Both the position numbers and the translations under genes were made by a program. Below, piece after piece: positions 24,188-47,189 of a stretch of DNA of 64,000 bases. The first letter of the stretch is position 1. The number at the start of each line of letters is the position of its first letter. The stretch is from NCBI RefSeq assembly GCF_963678975.1, contig NC_089281.1, positions 3,588,926 to 3,652,925 on the forward strand, given 5' to 3'. Origin of the DNA: Dysidea avara. Its lineage: Eukaryota; Porifera; Demospongiae; Dictyoceratida; Dysideidae. The notes under the pieces are model-generated. The model had not been told where the DNA came from. It searched no databases and saw nothing but the letters and a program-made list of their open reading frames with translations.

Positions 24188-24440
24188 TTGTGACCGGGCC
24201 TGCGAAAATAGGGCATGTGGGCACATGATTTTTGTCTACTTTTTCAAACTTCCATCGCTCATAACTTTTTATACCATTATGCTATTGCGGTCCAATTTTC
24301 AGCTCTTGGTTAGCATTTAATTGGCATTATGATGCAAGTTACAGAATGCAGATATTCTGTACCAGTACTGAGATATGACCTGTAGAGTGACGGGGTGTAG
24401 TTTGTGCCCACATGCCCTGTTTTCGCAGGCCCGGTCACAA
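24188..24440. mobile_element. TGTGACC-family MITE
   Basis: TTGTGACCGGGCCTGCGAAA is repeated inverted at the right end. The TIR extends through gggcatgtgggcaca, about 38 bp with one mismatch. Total length is 253 bp. Confidence 0.8.
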
Positions 24441-24569
24441 TTTACATGTGCGCGTTTACAAGGATGGAGTATAGTATTGTATCCATAAATTATTATTAGA
24501 AGTAAAGTTCACTGTTTCTTATGCAAGTATACAGATCAATATTAGGAACCAAATCAATCAGTTAAGTAG

Positions 24570-24664
24570 CATTTTATTTGTAATATTCATCAAATACACA
24601 AGCCTGGTGCTGACATAAATTATTTGTAATATTCATCAAATACACAAGCCTGGTGCTGACATAA
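24570..24664 (+). repeat. 47-bp tandem duplication
   Basis: Two adjacent copies of a unit containing atttgtaatattcatcaaat and ending ctggtgctgacataaa. Confidence 0.85.
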
Positions 24665-24813
24665 AATTGTATAGCTAGCGACCAAGCTTACACATAATGA
24701 TGCTGTTAGCCTGATCCTTCTAAAATCAGAAGATAGCTATAGACCAACAGCTTTATAAGATTTTCATCTAAGTGAAAACCAATCCTTCAAGGATAATGTA
24801 ATCTGTTTGGACA

Positions 24814-24851
24814 AAAATGAGTGGCTTGAACAAAAATGAGTGGCTTGAACA
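24814..24851 (+). repeat. 19-bp tandem duplication
   Basis: aaaaatgagtggcttgaac occurs twice in a row. Confidence 0.85.
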
Positions 24852-25352
24852 ACACAATGCAAGCCTAGATCCACCCAAAACCCATACACATTGCATGGCT
24901 TAAAAATTATTTCCTTGCCCATAGAAACTAATAAGCAGGTAGCACAGAAGCATTGCAATGCACAAGATTAAAAGAATTACTCAGACATGAGAAGCACAAC
25001 TGCTATAGCATAAAATTGTAATTACATTTATACAGCTGCATGAAGACTTAAACTTACACCTTCATAAATATATATGGCTCCATAAATAATTACTGTGATG
25101 ATGGTCAATAGGAAGATATACTGCTTGATTAATGTACAGAAACTTGGTAGGATACCTGAAAGAACTCCTCCTATCATTAAAATGCAGAACACATGTAGAT
25201 GCTTTAAAGGTAAAAAAAAGAGGATGACTTCTTTTTCATGCTACTTTTATATATAACAGTATCAGTATAGCTACAGTCATTACTTTTGGGATCGTAAGAT
25301 CTAAAATCATCTTTGTCATTCGCTTATGAATCCCCCTATTTGTAATAAGGCA

Positions 25353-25594
25353 TATGTGACCCGGTCTGCGAAAAGGGGTCTTATAGCCTTTTTGATTGCA
25401 TATACTTGGTGAACCATAACTTGACTTGTGAATATGGTACAGGCCTACAATTTGGTCTCTAAACACCCCTAACATAGCAGTAGCTTTTTTGTGTAATTAC
25501 AAGGTGATAGCTTTTGCAGATCAGGAGTTATGATTAGCCAAACGTGGAGAATTGGAAAGGCTATAAGACCCCTTTTCGCAGACCGGGTCACATA
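25353..25594. mobile_element. TGTGACC-family MITE
   Basis: It has perfect TIRs of about 38 bp beginning TATGTGACCCGGTCTGCGAA and running through ggggtcttatagcc. Total length is 242 bp. Confidence 0.85.
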
Positions 25595-25679
25595 TTTATT
25601 AAAATGTTGTGGCCATCTCTAATAATACCAGTCTGTGCTAAAGCCTTCCCAATTGCATAAACTAGTAACTTGACAACTA

Positions 25680-25928
25680 CACTGTTAAAAATAAAGAGTA
25701 ACCACCACTCTGAGAGTTCCCAGTGTAGGGAGGATTTAACACCCCATGGAGAGTAACCAACACTCTGAAGAGAATAACCATTACTCTGAAGAGTAAGTGA
25801 CACCACCTTCAGAGCATGTGTTACTCCCCAGTTACTCCTTTGGAGTAATGGTTACTCTCCAGGGGTGTTAAATCCTCCCTACACTGGGAACTCCTTGAGA
25901 GTTGTGGTTACTCTTCATTTTAACAGTG
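25680..25928. mobile_element. CACTGTTAAAA MITE, intact reference copy
   Basis: CACTGTTAAAA...TTTTAACAGTG with TA on both sides. It is palindromic in organisation: ggaggatttaacacc and ggtgttaaatcctcc lie in opposite arms. The TA target suggests Tc1/mariner-type mobilisation. It serves as the reference for the split copies at 2667-4651 and 29436-30620. Confidence 0.85.
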
Positions 25929-25930
25929 TA

Positions 25931-28900
25931 ATAGCTTGTCTTGTACATATATTATATTGAATTAAATTTGCTCTCATAGCAACCCTAGCTTGTATACCAT
26001 CATCTTAAATACAGCATCAAGCTGATTGGTCAATTATATGATCATGATTGGTTAAATGTGATTAGGACGGTAGTCACAGACATAGTCACAATTCTGGCAT
26101 GAATCGTGACATTCTGTGTGTGACTCTTAGCATGACAGAAGTAGCTAAATACAAATAATGTTCCTGTACTCAGTTGCTGACCGATTCCACCCTAGCTTGA
26201 GGATGAATCAGGTTAAAATGCAGATAGCTACAACATCTATGTTCACGCACTATGTTGCTTTATTCTCTTACTATCAAAAATTAGTTGTTTGCATAATACA
26301 TGCATGTTTAAAGGTATATATCTGCAAAACATGGCATATACGTAAGTATTTATAAAATAATAAATAATTATTTAGACCTACTATTATATGTTGTGTTTCA
26401 GTGCTGGTCAACAGGTACAATAGTCAATAGAGTCTATAATATGCATAGATAAATTATAACGCAGAACATTAATTGCAAATTTGATTATAAAATGTATTGT
26501 GCATTGTATAGCCTTCATGAGTTGCAAAACAGATGTATATATGCACACACAGGTTAGGGGTAAACAGTTGCTTCAGTTGCTTTAGACATGCATGGTATTC
26601 CTCTTGTTATGTATAGCTATATATGGCATCAAGATTTATTATTAGTTCATAATAAAGCTATGTGCTGTAATTGTAATAATATTATTATGATGATTTATAA
26701 GGCTATATTGCAACTCATGATTATATACTGGGCCTGCAAAAATATTGGCATTCCTATTTTCACAGGCCCAGTCACAAATGATGGTATTCACTTGAACCTC
26801 ACATGGACATTTAGATAAATCAGACCTTCTGTAATGTATAGCCCAGCTGGAATTAATTGTTTGGCACATCTCAGAACTGGATGAACAATAAACACTTGCT
26901 GTATGCTAAACAAGATGTGCACCAGTTTGAAGAAGAGACAATCTACACATTGGGTCATTGGTACTGTTATGCCACATAAATACCTCTAACAAGCATGATG
27001 GGTGAAACACATAATCAGTGTGCCTGCTCAAATACCATCTCTGCATGTCAGAATCTCAATCTATTGCATTACTAAATTTTCATTTAGGCTCAGACTCAGT
27101 GTACTGAGGCAGTTTCCTTGCTACATGCTGTACACTGTAGTTAACCAAAAAATTACAGTATACTCTTCCACTTAGATAACATGGATTGCAATGTCTACTT
27201 TAAGCATGGCCTTTATCCCAACCAGTACAAAACGTTGCACACACCAGTAGACATGCTGTTACTTTTTGCTGTAATGCCAAGTTCTTGCTCACCTTGTTGC
27301 TATGTAAGCTTATTTGCGGGGAGAGGCTTGTCCTTTTGCCGGTACAACCCTGAAAAAATTGATTTCATGTCACATTGATAGGTACCCACAATAAATTTTG
27401 ATTATTTGTGATCATTTGAATACACTATTTTATAATGAAAGGAGGCATCACATGGCTGAGTGCTAAGATAAATGATAAATTCATTATAGCTGTGCACATA
27501 AACATACTGAAGATGTAACTAAGGGATTCTAGTGATGTTTGTTTTACTACAGTATAGGTGCATATACAGGATTTTAAGAATAAGTGGTCATATGAAGCTG
27601 TAATATATATAAATGTGAACTGTAATATACTCTATACACTATAAAGAAGTCTAAGCAGTCAAGTATACATGTACTGTATAATTGAATAATCAATAATCAC
27701 CTCCCACCCATATGTGTTGTCATTGCACCTTGGCAGTCTGTAGGTATAGGAAATAAGTATTATAGTAATGAATTAATAATTATCTTGTGTCACAAAATTG
27801 TATTTATTATGTGAGATCTTGGACAAATACACCAGCATGTCCGGTCATCATTTCAGCCACTTATTAGATGCTGCAATAGATCTTTTACACGGTATTTCTG
27901 AAGACCACACCTTTTTCTACAGCTGCAAGTTGTTATTTGGCATGGATACAGTTTCCACTGTAACAGTATCACTATACTTATTATAACCACACACAAAGTT
28001 GTAGCCTAGCTTGGTTGTATGTAGCTGAATAGCTATTTAAATTATATTGTCATAGTCTTTCGTCAAGTTTATCGAATTCCATTGTAATAGCTACTACTCC
28101 AAGACCAAGTCACTACCAATTATAATATTTGCACTTGCTAGAGTGGATTCAGGGAATAGTTGTATAGCTATAATGTATACCTCGGTGTATAACCCATACA
28201 TCCTGTCCCAAGTCTCTCATAGTTCCCAACATCCCCTCTTTAATATAATAGGTTCACCAGTGATATAAAGTTCTGAGCACATGCTATTGAGATTTGTCAA
28301 GTCTAAAGTAGTTATAACTTATAGCTATAATAGTTATAAAAAAATTTTTTTTTTAAATTTGCAACCAGTAGTAGTGAACATCATGATAATAACAACATAC
28401 AGGAATAGCTATATACAAGGTAAGGGGGCCTAGACTCAGGGATACACAACTACCTGAAGCACAGGTAGTTGGATCCCTAGCAAGACAAAACCATAAAATA
28501 CAGTACACAATTACAACATTAACTAAAAAACAGTTAAAAGTTTTGTAATGTCATAGATAGTCTTTCCGCAGCAGTGTGAAAATGAAGGACAGATGTCACA
28601 AAATTCTTTAGGATCCACACCTTGTACTCCCCCTGATAGAGCAATTATCAATATGTTGTAGATACATCAAAATTTGCTGTTTCATATTGTCAGAGGCCAA
28701 TTTACGTGTAGCCGACAGAGAAACACCTATGGTTTTGCCTAGAAATTTAGTACAGTTGATGCTACAGATATTAACAGTGTTCCCAGTATTCATTGAAAAC
28801 TGCGTGGAGGACACAACATGATGACCATTGAAATGAAGAGACACACATTTAACAGGTTAAAATTCAAAACAGATAGCTATCTCCTGCCTTCAACTTGATC

Positions 28901-28990
28901 CTAGAGATTTGAGAACTACTTGATGCAAGTCCACATTACTGGAGATAACCGTTAAGTTATTATATTCTATTACTGTGCAAGACCTCAAAA
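25931..28990. other. Intergenic, nothing firmly supported
   Basis: It contains a short diverged TGTGACC-family hairpin (26727-26776, gggcctgcaaaaat / attttcacaggccc) and a small hairpin at 28456-28472 (caactacctg / caggtagttg). Open frames at 27181-27378 and 27798-27986 have no family signal. Confidence 0.4.
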
Positions 28991-29049
28991 TAGAGTATAA
29001 AAGCACACTATAGTTATAAATTAAGTAAGGATTTCAGCCCCCCCTCATA

Positions 29050-29405
29050 TCAACTACTTCCTCCGCCCCTGGGAAGATTGTTCCATTGTCGAATTGTTGG
29101 AGTTGATTCTAGTGGGTCATCAGCAAAACCTTTCACTTTGTGTAATGAGAAAGAACAAGTCTTTGGTTCGGCAGCAGCAGCCCTAATGAGAGCTGAAGGT
29201 TGAGCATCACTTGGTACGATCAGTTCGGTAAGGCTTCCGGAAACGGCCAGCTGATAGCGCCATTCCATGATGCAGGTCTACTGACTGCTCCACATCACCA
29301 TTACCATAATGTAAACAACATGAGCCGTCACGGTAATAAGACGTTACACTAGCTCTGTACCAACCAGTCGGCGAATCATCGGAAGAATCAGACCAAAACA
29401 CATAG
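29050..29405 (-). mobile_element. LINE fragment with Tudor/Agenet-like segment and RT motif
   Basis: On the minus strand a frame reads FWSDSSDDSPTGWYRASV and then DGSCCLHYGNGDVEQSVDLH. This resembles a Tudor/Agenet-like fold segment (aromatic GWY, DGS, YGNG...E). After a one-base frame change it continues WRYQLAVSGSLTEL and ends near HKVKGFADDPLES, an RT FADD-type box. The mix of domains plus the frameshift mark a decayed retrotransposon ORF. The adjoining 29033-29071 has a CTCCGCCCCTG end like the 5-bp-TSD elements. Confidence 0.5.
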
Positions 29406-29435
29406 TTTACTGATTAAAAAACAAATTTGCAATCA

Positions 29436-30620
29436 CACTGTTAAAATGAAGAGTAACCACAACTCTTAAGGAGTTCCTAGTGTAGGGAGGATTTAACACC
29501 CCTGGAGAGTAACCATTACTCTAAAGGAGTAACACATGTTGGGTCCGCTGATGTTCTTGATTTATATCAATGACATTACAGAAAATATTTCATCTCAGCT
29601 AAGACTTTTTGCATATGACTGTTTATTGTATTGTGCTATTAAAACAGAGCAAGAGTCTATCCTACTCCAACAGGATTTAGACACTGTCCCAAGGGCAGTC
29701 ACTTGGCAGATGAGGTTCAATCTTAGTAAATGCACTGTTATGAGATGCACAAGGTCCCAGAATCCTATGATTGCAGATTATTCCCTTCATGGATCCATTT
29801 TATCTCTATCACATATTCATTTATACCTTGGAGGTATGCTAAATGACCACCTCTCATGGTCCCGCCTCACTCATGTTACAAACATTGCTAACAAGGCTAC
29901 AAGGATGTTGAACTTCCTTAAACGTTATCTTAGTAAGTGTTCATCACATGTCAAGGCATCTGCTTATCTACTTATGGTTCGACCAGTAATGGAGTATGCA
30001 AGCGTTGTCTGGGACCCATACTATCAGACTCAGATATCAATCTTAGAAAAGGTTCAGAGGCGTGCAGCTAGATGGGTTCTATCTGACTATAGTTATCACA
30101 GTAGTGTTAGTGCCATGCTGGAACAGCTCATCTGGTTACCCCTAGTGAAGAGAAGGAAACAACAGAGGTTTAATTTGTTCTATCAAATAATGCATGGAGG
30201 AATTGGTTTATCTTTACCAGAATACATTCATTTCACCACCAGACACACTAGACATCATCATCCATTTCACTTGATTGTACCACCAACAAACACCACTACC
30301 TACATGACAAGCTACTTTCCAAGAACCATCCGGTAATGGAATTCACTGCCACTGCACCTAATTGAACTGAACACTCTAGCTACATTTTCAAACTTGATTG
30401 AACAGCACTTATAATTTGTGATTGTTTGGGCTTAATCAGCTTTGCTGTCTGCCCTTTTCCCCCAAATAATAATAATAATAATAACATGCTCTGAAGGTGG
30501 TGTCACTTACTGGTTATTCTCTTCAGAGTGTTGGTTACTCTCCATGGGTGTTAAATCCTCCCTACACTGCATGGGAACTTTTTAGAGTGGTGGCTACTCT
30601 TCACTTTTAACAATGCAGTA
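29436..30620. mobile_element. CACTGTTAAAA MITE split by a LINE
   Basis: The left half is 29436-29538 and the right half 30489-30620. The junction acatg is duplicated at 29534-29538 and 30484-30488. Removing the insert and one acatg restores the continuous centre seen in the intact copy at 25680. Confidence 0.8.
29539..30483 (+). mobile_element. 5'-truncated LINE with RT C-terminus and (AAT)n tail
   Basis: The frame starts inside the RT at GPLMFLIYINDI. The catalytic box reads RLFAYDCLLY, so the second position of F-A-D-D is lost. MEYASVVWDPYYQ and KVQRRAARWVL are typical thumb/C-terminal RT motifs. A TAA at 30334-30336 splits RTIR from WNSLPLHLIE, and the frame then runs to 30412. It ends in an (AAT)n tail (30464-30483). 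The target duplication is acatg. This pattern fits a CR1/L2/Jockey-type element. The ATG at 29536 belongs to the host MITE, not to the element. Confidence 0.85.
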
Positions 30621-30729
30621 CTCTTGTTAACCAGTTGAAAATTGTAACCAGTCGAAATTTGCAACCAATCCTCTTGTTAGTCTAGGATAGAATCAAACTG
30701 CTACGTGCAGTTGTACGTAGTCTACGTGA

Positions 30730-30737
30730 TGACGTCA
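30730..30737. promoter_or_regulatory. CRE palindrome TGACGTCA
   Basis: A full cAMP-response/bZIP palindrome about 190 bp upstream of the ATG at 30927. The position is plausible for a promoter element; function is inferred only. Confidence 0.4.
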
Positions 30738-30926
30738 CAGGACGGTCCATTCAGCCACTGATTTCACTATTTTCTCAGTGGGCAAAGTAACGTTGTGAAG
30801 AATTAATTTGTGTGTGGTGCTGAGTGGAAACCTGAGATCAGATCAAACTAGTACGTGCTGTCAGATCGTAACAGTCTGCTTCGATCACAGTCGAGGTCAC
30901 AGTAGTCCGCCGTAGCCTGAGACACC

Positions 30927-41925
<10,999 letters not shown>

Positions 41926-42399
41926 TACATAACCCTTTCTACTGTACAGCACTTAGTGGTAAAATAGTGATGTATCTTTTTATACCATTTTGTATGTGAC
42001 AAAAATCATTTTATTTAATATGTACTGTACATGCATAAATTATTTGTTGCTTCTATCAAATACATACTTGATGCAATCTCTCATGAGTCTTTCAGAAGGC
42101 ATCAGAAAACCCTCGACATGCGTGGCACACTTCTTTAAAAAACTCTTCGTTTCTGATTGTTGATATAATTATGTGGAAAATACGTGCATAGTAAAAATAT
42201 GAGTGCAATGAGGCATTTGTTAATCCTGTATATGCTTCAAGCTATGGTAGAATTCACTTATAGTTGCTTTGCAGTTACCTGCATGAGTTCCTGCCAAAAA
42301 ATGATCAGAGACGTACTCATGTGTTTGTTAATGTTTCATGTTGTACATATGTTTGTGTGCCTGAATTGTCCATGCTAAAGTACCAGTATGAAATATTTT

Positions 42400-42545
42400 A
42401 AAGTCTCATAACTCACCTGTTCTTGCTTGTATCACTGAACAATTCTGGCATTTAAATGGCTTCATAGTGCTACTAAATGTTTGGGCAGCTGGTTTATGTA
42501 ACAAGAATTGTTAACAGCAAGCAAGGGCTCAGGTGTGGTTATGTT
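42400..42545 (-). repeat. Inverted repeat partner of 41060-41235
   Basis: Contains cataactcacctgttcttgc and ctactaaatgtttgggcagc, matching the other copy in reverse complement. Confidence 0.65.
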
Positions 42546-42916
42546 TATTTACCATATGTGACCAGATTTTACAAAACCGATCCAAATCGCACATCAGGCA
42601 AAATCAAACTAACAACTCCAGTGGATAGCTACACTATCATACTAGTAGTTTTGACACTCAGTATCACTCAAACTACTCGAGGTTGCTTTCAACAGACGTC
42701 TTTTCTGGGTGGTGTGTGGAGCTGAATAGTGGTTTTAGGCCTTTTGAAGGACCTAGCTTGGCAAGAATCAGTTGTTTACTGGTGGACAGCCTGATAACGT
42801 TGGCCAGACATTTTTTCTGTGGATTTTGCTACATATCAACCACTAAAGAGCCAGCACAGCCCTGTAATCCCGACTCTGGACTCCAATCTTGGTCTGCCTC
42901 CATTTTGAGGTCTAGC

Positions 42917-43004
42917 CCTTGCCCACCCTGCCACCCTCCACGCCGCCCCGCTGCCCTCCACGCCACCCCGCCGCCCTCCACGCCACCCCGCCACCCTCCA
43001 CCCC
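42917..43004. repeat. GC-rich 20-bp minisatellite
   Basis: About four tandem units of ccctccacgccaccccgccg. Strong local strand asymmetry (C-rich). Confidence 0.85.
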
Positions 43005-43154
43005 TTTGTGAGCACTCGTGATACTACTTCACTCGTCCAATAGGCTCCGGCCTATTATGCCCAAAATTTTACCTATTATTTTGAGCATTGCTCAAAAATT
43101 AAGCCTATTATGCTCAAAATGATACTTTTAAAATATTTTTAAATTTTATTTTAA

Positions 43155-43800
43155 CTGCTTTTTAATGCAGGCAAGGCCTGCATTAAAGGTCTGTGGGTAC
43201 CTGGTGCCCACAGCCAGAAAAAGTATACGTACAACTTACATTTATAATTGAATGTATAAAATTACAATCAAATTAAGTTAGCTGGCTAAAGTTATTACAT
43301 ACATTTACATTTGATATATAGTTAAACTATCCTATAATTTTAAAGCTTACATATGTATTTAATAATAAACTTACTTACATTAATATTTATTTTAAGAGAG
43401 AGCAAGAAAAAAGTTATTAATTACTGGGAGACTTGGAGTAAGTACTACAAGGGCAAACAAAGTGCAGACCGTGAAGATTGTCAGAGTCAAAATTGTTTGT
43501 AAAATGCTGCCAGAAGATCTTGAGTAACTGTGATTTAATGGTGGAAAAAGGTTGATTTAAGTCAAGTACAGGTAGACTGTTATAGGTTCTTGGTAATCTG
43601 TTAAAGTAGAGTTGTTTGTTGGATGATGTAAAATTATGTTGAAGCTTGTTGCTGGTTGAGGATCTGGTAGGATTGCGGCAAAAGTTGACATAGTTACTGA
43701 TATTGAAATAATTAGATGGATGCTGGATTGATTTTACAAAGAAGAGTATGTCATAAAGACCATAGGTGTACATCAGTGGTATTAAAGTGTATCAGCTTTT
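43155..43800 (-). mobile_element. LINE 3' end (RT C-terminal tail)
   Basis: The open frame at 43417-43773 carries FFVKSIQHPSNYFNISNYV, TRSSTSNKLQHNF, YFNRLPRTYNSLP and a Cys-rich end HFVCPCSTYSKSP. This is the C-terminal tail seen after the RT in CR1/L2-like elements (usual motif RLWNSLP). The 3' region ends near a perfect hairpin taatgcaggc / gcctgcatta (43162-43184). It is 5'-truncated and differs in sequence from the LINE at 29539. Confidence 0.75.
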
Positions 43801-43822
43801 CCTGACTGCTGTGTTAGAGTAA

Positions 43823-43852
43823 GTGACTGCTCTATTAGTGTCTCTCGATCTT
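43823..43852 (+). repeat. Dispersed CTATTAGAG module, tandem pair
   Basis: tgactgctctattagtgtct followed by ctcgatctt. An upstream diverged partner is at 43803. Confidence 0.6.
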
Positions 43853-44192
43853 ATTTCTGCAACATGTGAATGACCAGCAAAGTACGGATTAATAAGTTAT
43901 ATTACCCCTAACAGCCCTAGAATAAACACTGCCTGAAAGAAAGCAAATATTCACTGCCAATAGTATTATTAGTGCATTACATATTTTAAAACACATAGCT
44001 AAGGGAGAACTCCCCCCCCCCTAAAATCTCAGACTCACCCCCTAAAATTGTGAGCAACTACTACACTATACTTAAATGACACACAAAACTTATCAAAAAT
44101 GCTTTCAGATTCAATCTCAGCATAGTTAATACGTAAAATTTTTTCCAGGTTAAAATTGTGAATGCAACCTTTACTCAGACTTAGTATCAGAT

Positions 44193-45374
44193 CAAGGGCG
44201 TAGGAAGGGGGGGTTCGGATGGTTCGGACGATCCCCCCTTTCAGAGGCAGAATTTAAAAAAATTTAAAATCACACCAAATCTTACAGCTCTGGAGCTCTC
44301 CGGTAGCTACTTGCCCACTGGCGCTCCTCTATACTACTCTTGAGGGTCACATCACATTAAGGCCACTCCAATTGGTAATTATGTTTCTGGTCAACCGCCC
44401 GCATCCTTTTTTGGAGAATGTTAAATTTCAGAAATACATGGGTAAAATGCCCACATCAGCTTTTTGAAAAACCTGGATTTCAGAAACAAATATTGGGCTG
44501 CAACAAGTATGCCAGGCTAAATCTAAGTTTCATAATTTGTATTTTATCAATGAAAACCTACAAGAAATAGGCATAGTGCATCTCGTAGTGCATAGTACAG
44601 ATCGATATACTCTAATAGAACAGTCAGTGAATCACAAAAATACTCTAATTGAGCAGTCACTTCATTGTTGCTTTGTTGCTGAATTCCGCCCGCCCGCACC
44701 TAAAACTGATTTTCAAAGGACCAGAAACATAATTACCAATTGGAGTGGCCGAATGCTGAACTATTGGATCACGTGATCAAATGCGCACGTGATGCATTGT
44801 TGAAATGGCGCGAGTGAAATGGCGAAGGACTGTTAAATGGTCGGTTGGGACATATTACAAGGCAGCAGCTGCTAAACTTGAGTGGTCGTGTTACACATGT
44901 GTCAGGTTAGCACAAACTGTGAACTGTTGATGTATATTTACTTGATGAATGATTTATTTGTTACATGTTGTGGACACGTGATGTCTCGAATATATTGGAG
45001 TACAAGCCAAGTCTGAAGTTATTGACCATCAACAGGAGGACCGGCCTAGAATATTGTATAGCTGGAAAGAAGTATTGCCAACTAAAGGACTCGAATGTGG
45101 AGGGCTTCCGTGTGCTACGAGGTTGAAGTTGGCTGTCAGTATGCTGTCTGGAAGTGAAGATAGTTAGTTTTACAATAGGGCTATAAACAGCAGTATGTAG
45201 GTTTTAGCTAGTTAGATGCACAAACAGCACCTTTTATTGTTACTGCCTAAGGGCACATTTTGTGTATGCATTGTTTTCGACCCAACATGGTGTAGGGGAA
45301 GCACCCAGGCCTTCCCCTTGAGACATTCCACTTTAAACCGAACCCCCTTCGAAAAAATCCTGGCTATGCCCCTG
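44193..45374. mobile_element. CAGGGGC-type element with 5-bp TSD
   Basis: It begins CAAGGGCGTAGGAAGGGGGG and ends CTGGCTATGCCCCTG, flanked on both sides by cagat (44188-44192 and 45375-45379). ggttcgg and ccgaaccc lie inside the ends. Same termini and duplication length as 9608-10470. It contains a nested MITE (44361-44750) and an open stretch at 44982-45167 (62 codons, no ATG at its start) whose origin is unclear. Confidence 0.65.
44361..44750. mobile_element. Nested MITE with perfect 32-bp TIRs
   Basis: GGCCACTCCAATTGGTAATT continues to ...TTTCTGGTC at 44392. Its exact reverse complement is 44719-44750. It carries two inverted copies of the CTATTAGAG module (44600-44656). Confidence 0.85.
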
Positions 45375-45379
45375 CAGAT

Positions 45380-47095
45380 CAATTAATTTTTAAAATCCTA
45401 GTATACAGCTAACAAAAATTCATGTATATAGCTAGTGACAGCCATTCAATATCTGAGAGCCCAGTATAATTATAGAAAAAATAGCATGCTTAACTCAAAT
45501 TTAAATTCAATCTCAGAAAGTGTAATTTGTAAAAAATTCTACTTTCAAAATGGCATGCACAGCCAGCACAAATAACTCCAGATTTAATCTCAGAAAGCCT
45601 GATTTTTAAAAACTTTCTCGTTTTGCTATAACCATGAAAATTAATATTGAATGTCAGAATTATTTCTTGGAAGACATCCAACCATGAAGATCTTGTGATT
45701 CGCTAGTGCTTTGTGGTATCATGTACAATGATGGTCAATACTGATCATGATCTCACACAAATTGTAAAGATTCAACACTTGATATGTAGTGCATTATTAA
45801 TAGAATATGTACAGTATACATGAGGTGCACATGGTTGTCCTAGCATTATGTGATCACTACTACGCTCATGCATCAAGCTCTACCAACCATAGGATCTGGC
45901 TTCACCCACTATGATCACAAAAATCAACACTCATGACACAGCCGTGTTTGGCAACTATTTCAATGGTTATATAGTTGTGAACTTGGACAACTATATAATA
46001 GACTTTCACCTGATCACCCCCCAAACTCCTGTCTCTTACAGATCATCTGATGCTTCCCCGGAACTGGGCCTTGTAAGTGGCCCTAGGGACTTTTACTTGT
46101 CCCCATTATTGTTGTTTCAGTTGTGTCCAGCACACATGCCTTTTGTGCTGGGGGTGGTAGGCGGGAATAATAAATTTAAATTATAATTGCTTGATGCTTT
46201 TGGTCACCTATTATGCTTTAAAGTATGTTGGCATAATCGGCCGGTGCCTATCGTCCAACAGCTCATAATTATTTTCTATCTTATTCGGCGGGAAACTCTA
46301 CGAGCAGTTACAAGTACTGGAAGTGGTCTGAAAGGTAACAGATTGATGCATCTTCAGTGTAAATTTCATATGCGTGCTTGATATCCTTGGAGAGTTATGC
46401 TGGCTTGAATTCTTTAAAACCGTTTATCTCGAAACTTCTAATGTGCGATTTAGCCGATCGTTTTTCCAAAATCCAGTAACATACTTTTCCCTGTTTCCCA
46501 TCCACCACTCACAGGTTTTTAAGCCAGAAATATTTTTTTTGTCATTCCACAGATTTACCATAGTTATTTTATCTGGACTTGTGCTGTTAAGGTGGAAAAT
46601 TGCCAGCAAAAAATTGTAAGTTCTTATGAATATCATTCCTGTCCCAACAAAGTTCATGACCTGGTGAACCACCATGCCATAGTGAAGCAAATTGACCATG
46701 AAAAGAGAACTTATCTAAGTAGATAAGAAAGTGATGATAGGTATAATATTATGTATTTGAGAGAGAGAGAGGCTGACCTACAGTATATACCCTCTTGAGA
46801 CACATTAATCAACAGAAAATAAAGCCACTGATTTTGTATAGATTGATCACTTATAGTATAGCGACACAATATAGTAGTGCACAAGGGGGGAGGAAGTAGT
46901 TGATATGAGGGGAGCTGTGCTGACCCAGACTTATGGAAGTGAGGTACTACATTGTCTCTGGTTTGGTAAGGTGAGACCAAAAAAAAAAAGATCACAACCA
47001 TTTCACAATAGCTGCCCATCTCACCAGCTATGCATTTATTGCTGATAAACTACATAAAAATCCTTACATAGCTCGCTACACACTGCTCTAATACT
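45380..47095. other. Intergenic, nothing supported
   Basis: A short GA run (46760-46771) and a fragment of the CAGGGGC-type end (aggaagtagttgatatgagg near 46890, also at 29041 on the other strand). No coding signal. Confidence 0.35.
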
Positions 47096-47097
47096 GT

Positions 47098-47140
47098 GAC
47101 TGCTTTATTAGAGTGACTGCTCTATTAGAGTATCTCGATC
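47098..47140 (+). repeat. Dispersed CTATTAGAG module, tandem pair
   Basis: gtgactgctttattagag is followed directly by tgactgctctattagagtat and ctcgatc. Confidence 0.7.
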
Positions 47141-47189
47141 CTTATTGCGGTTTTCAGCCCCACTCCAAGAAGGATAATTTCGGCGTGAT

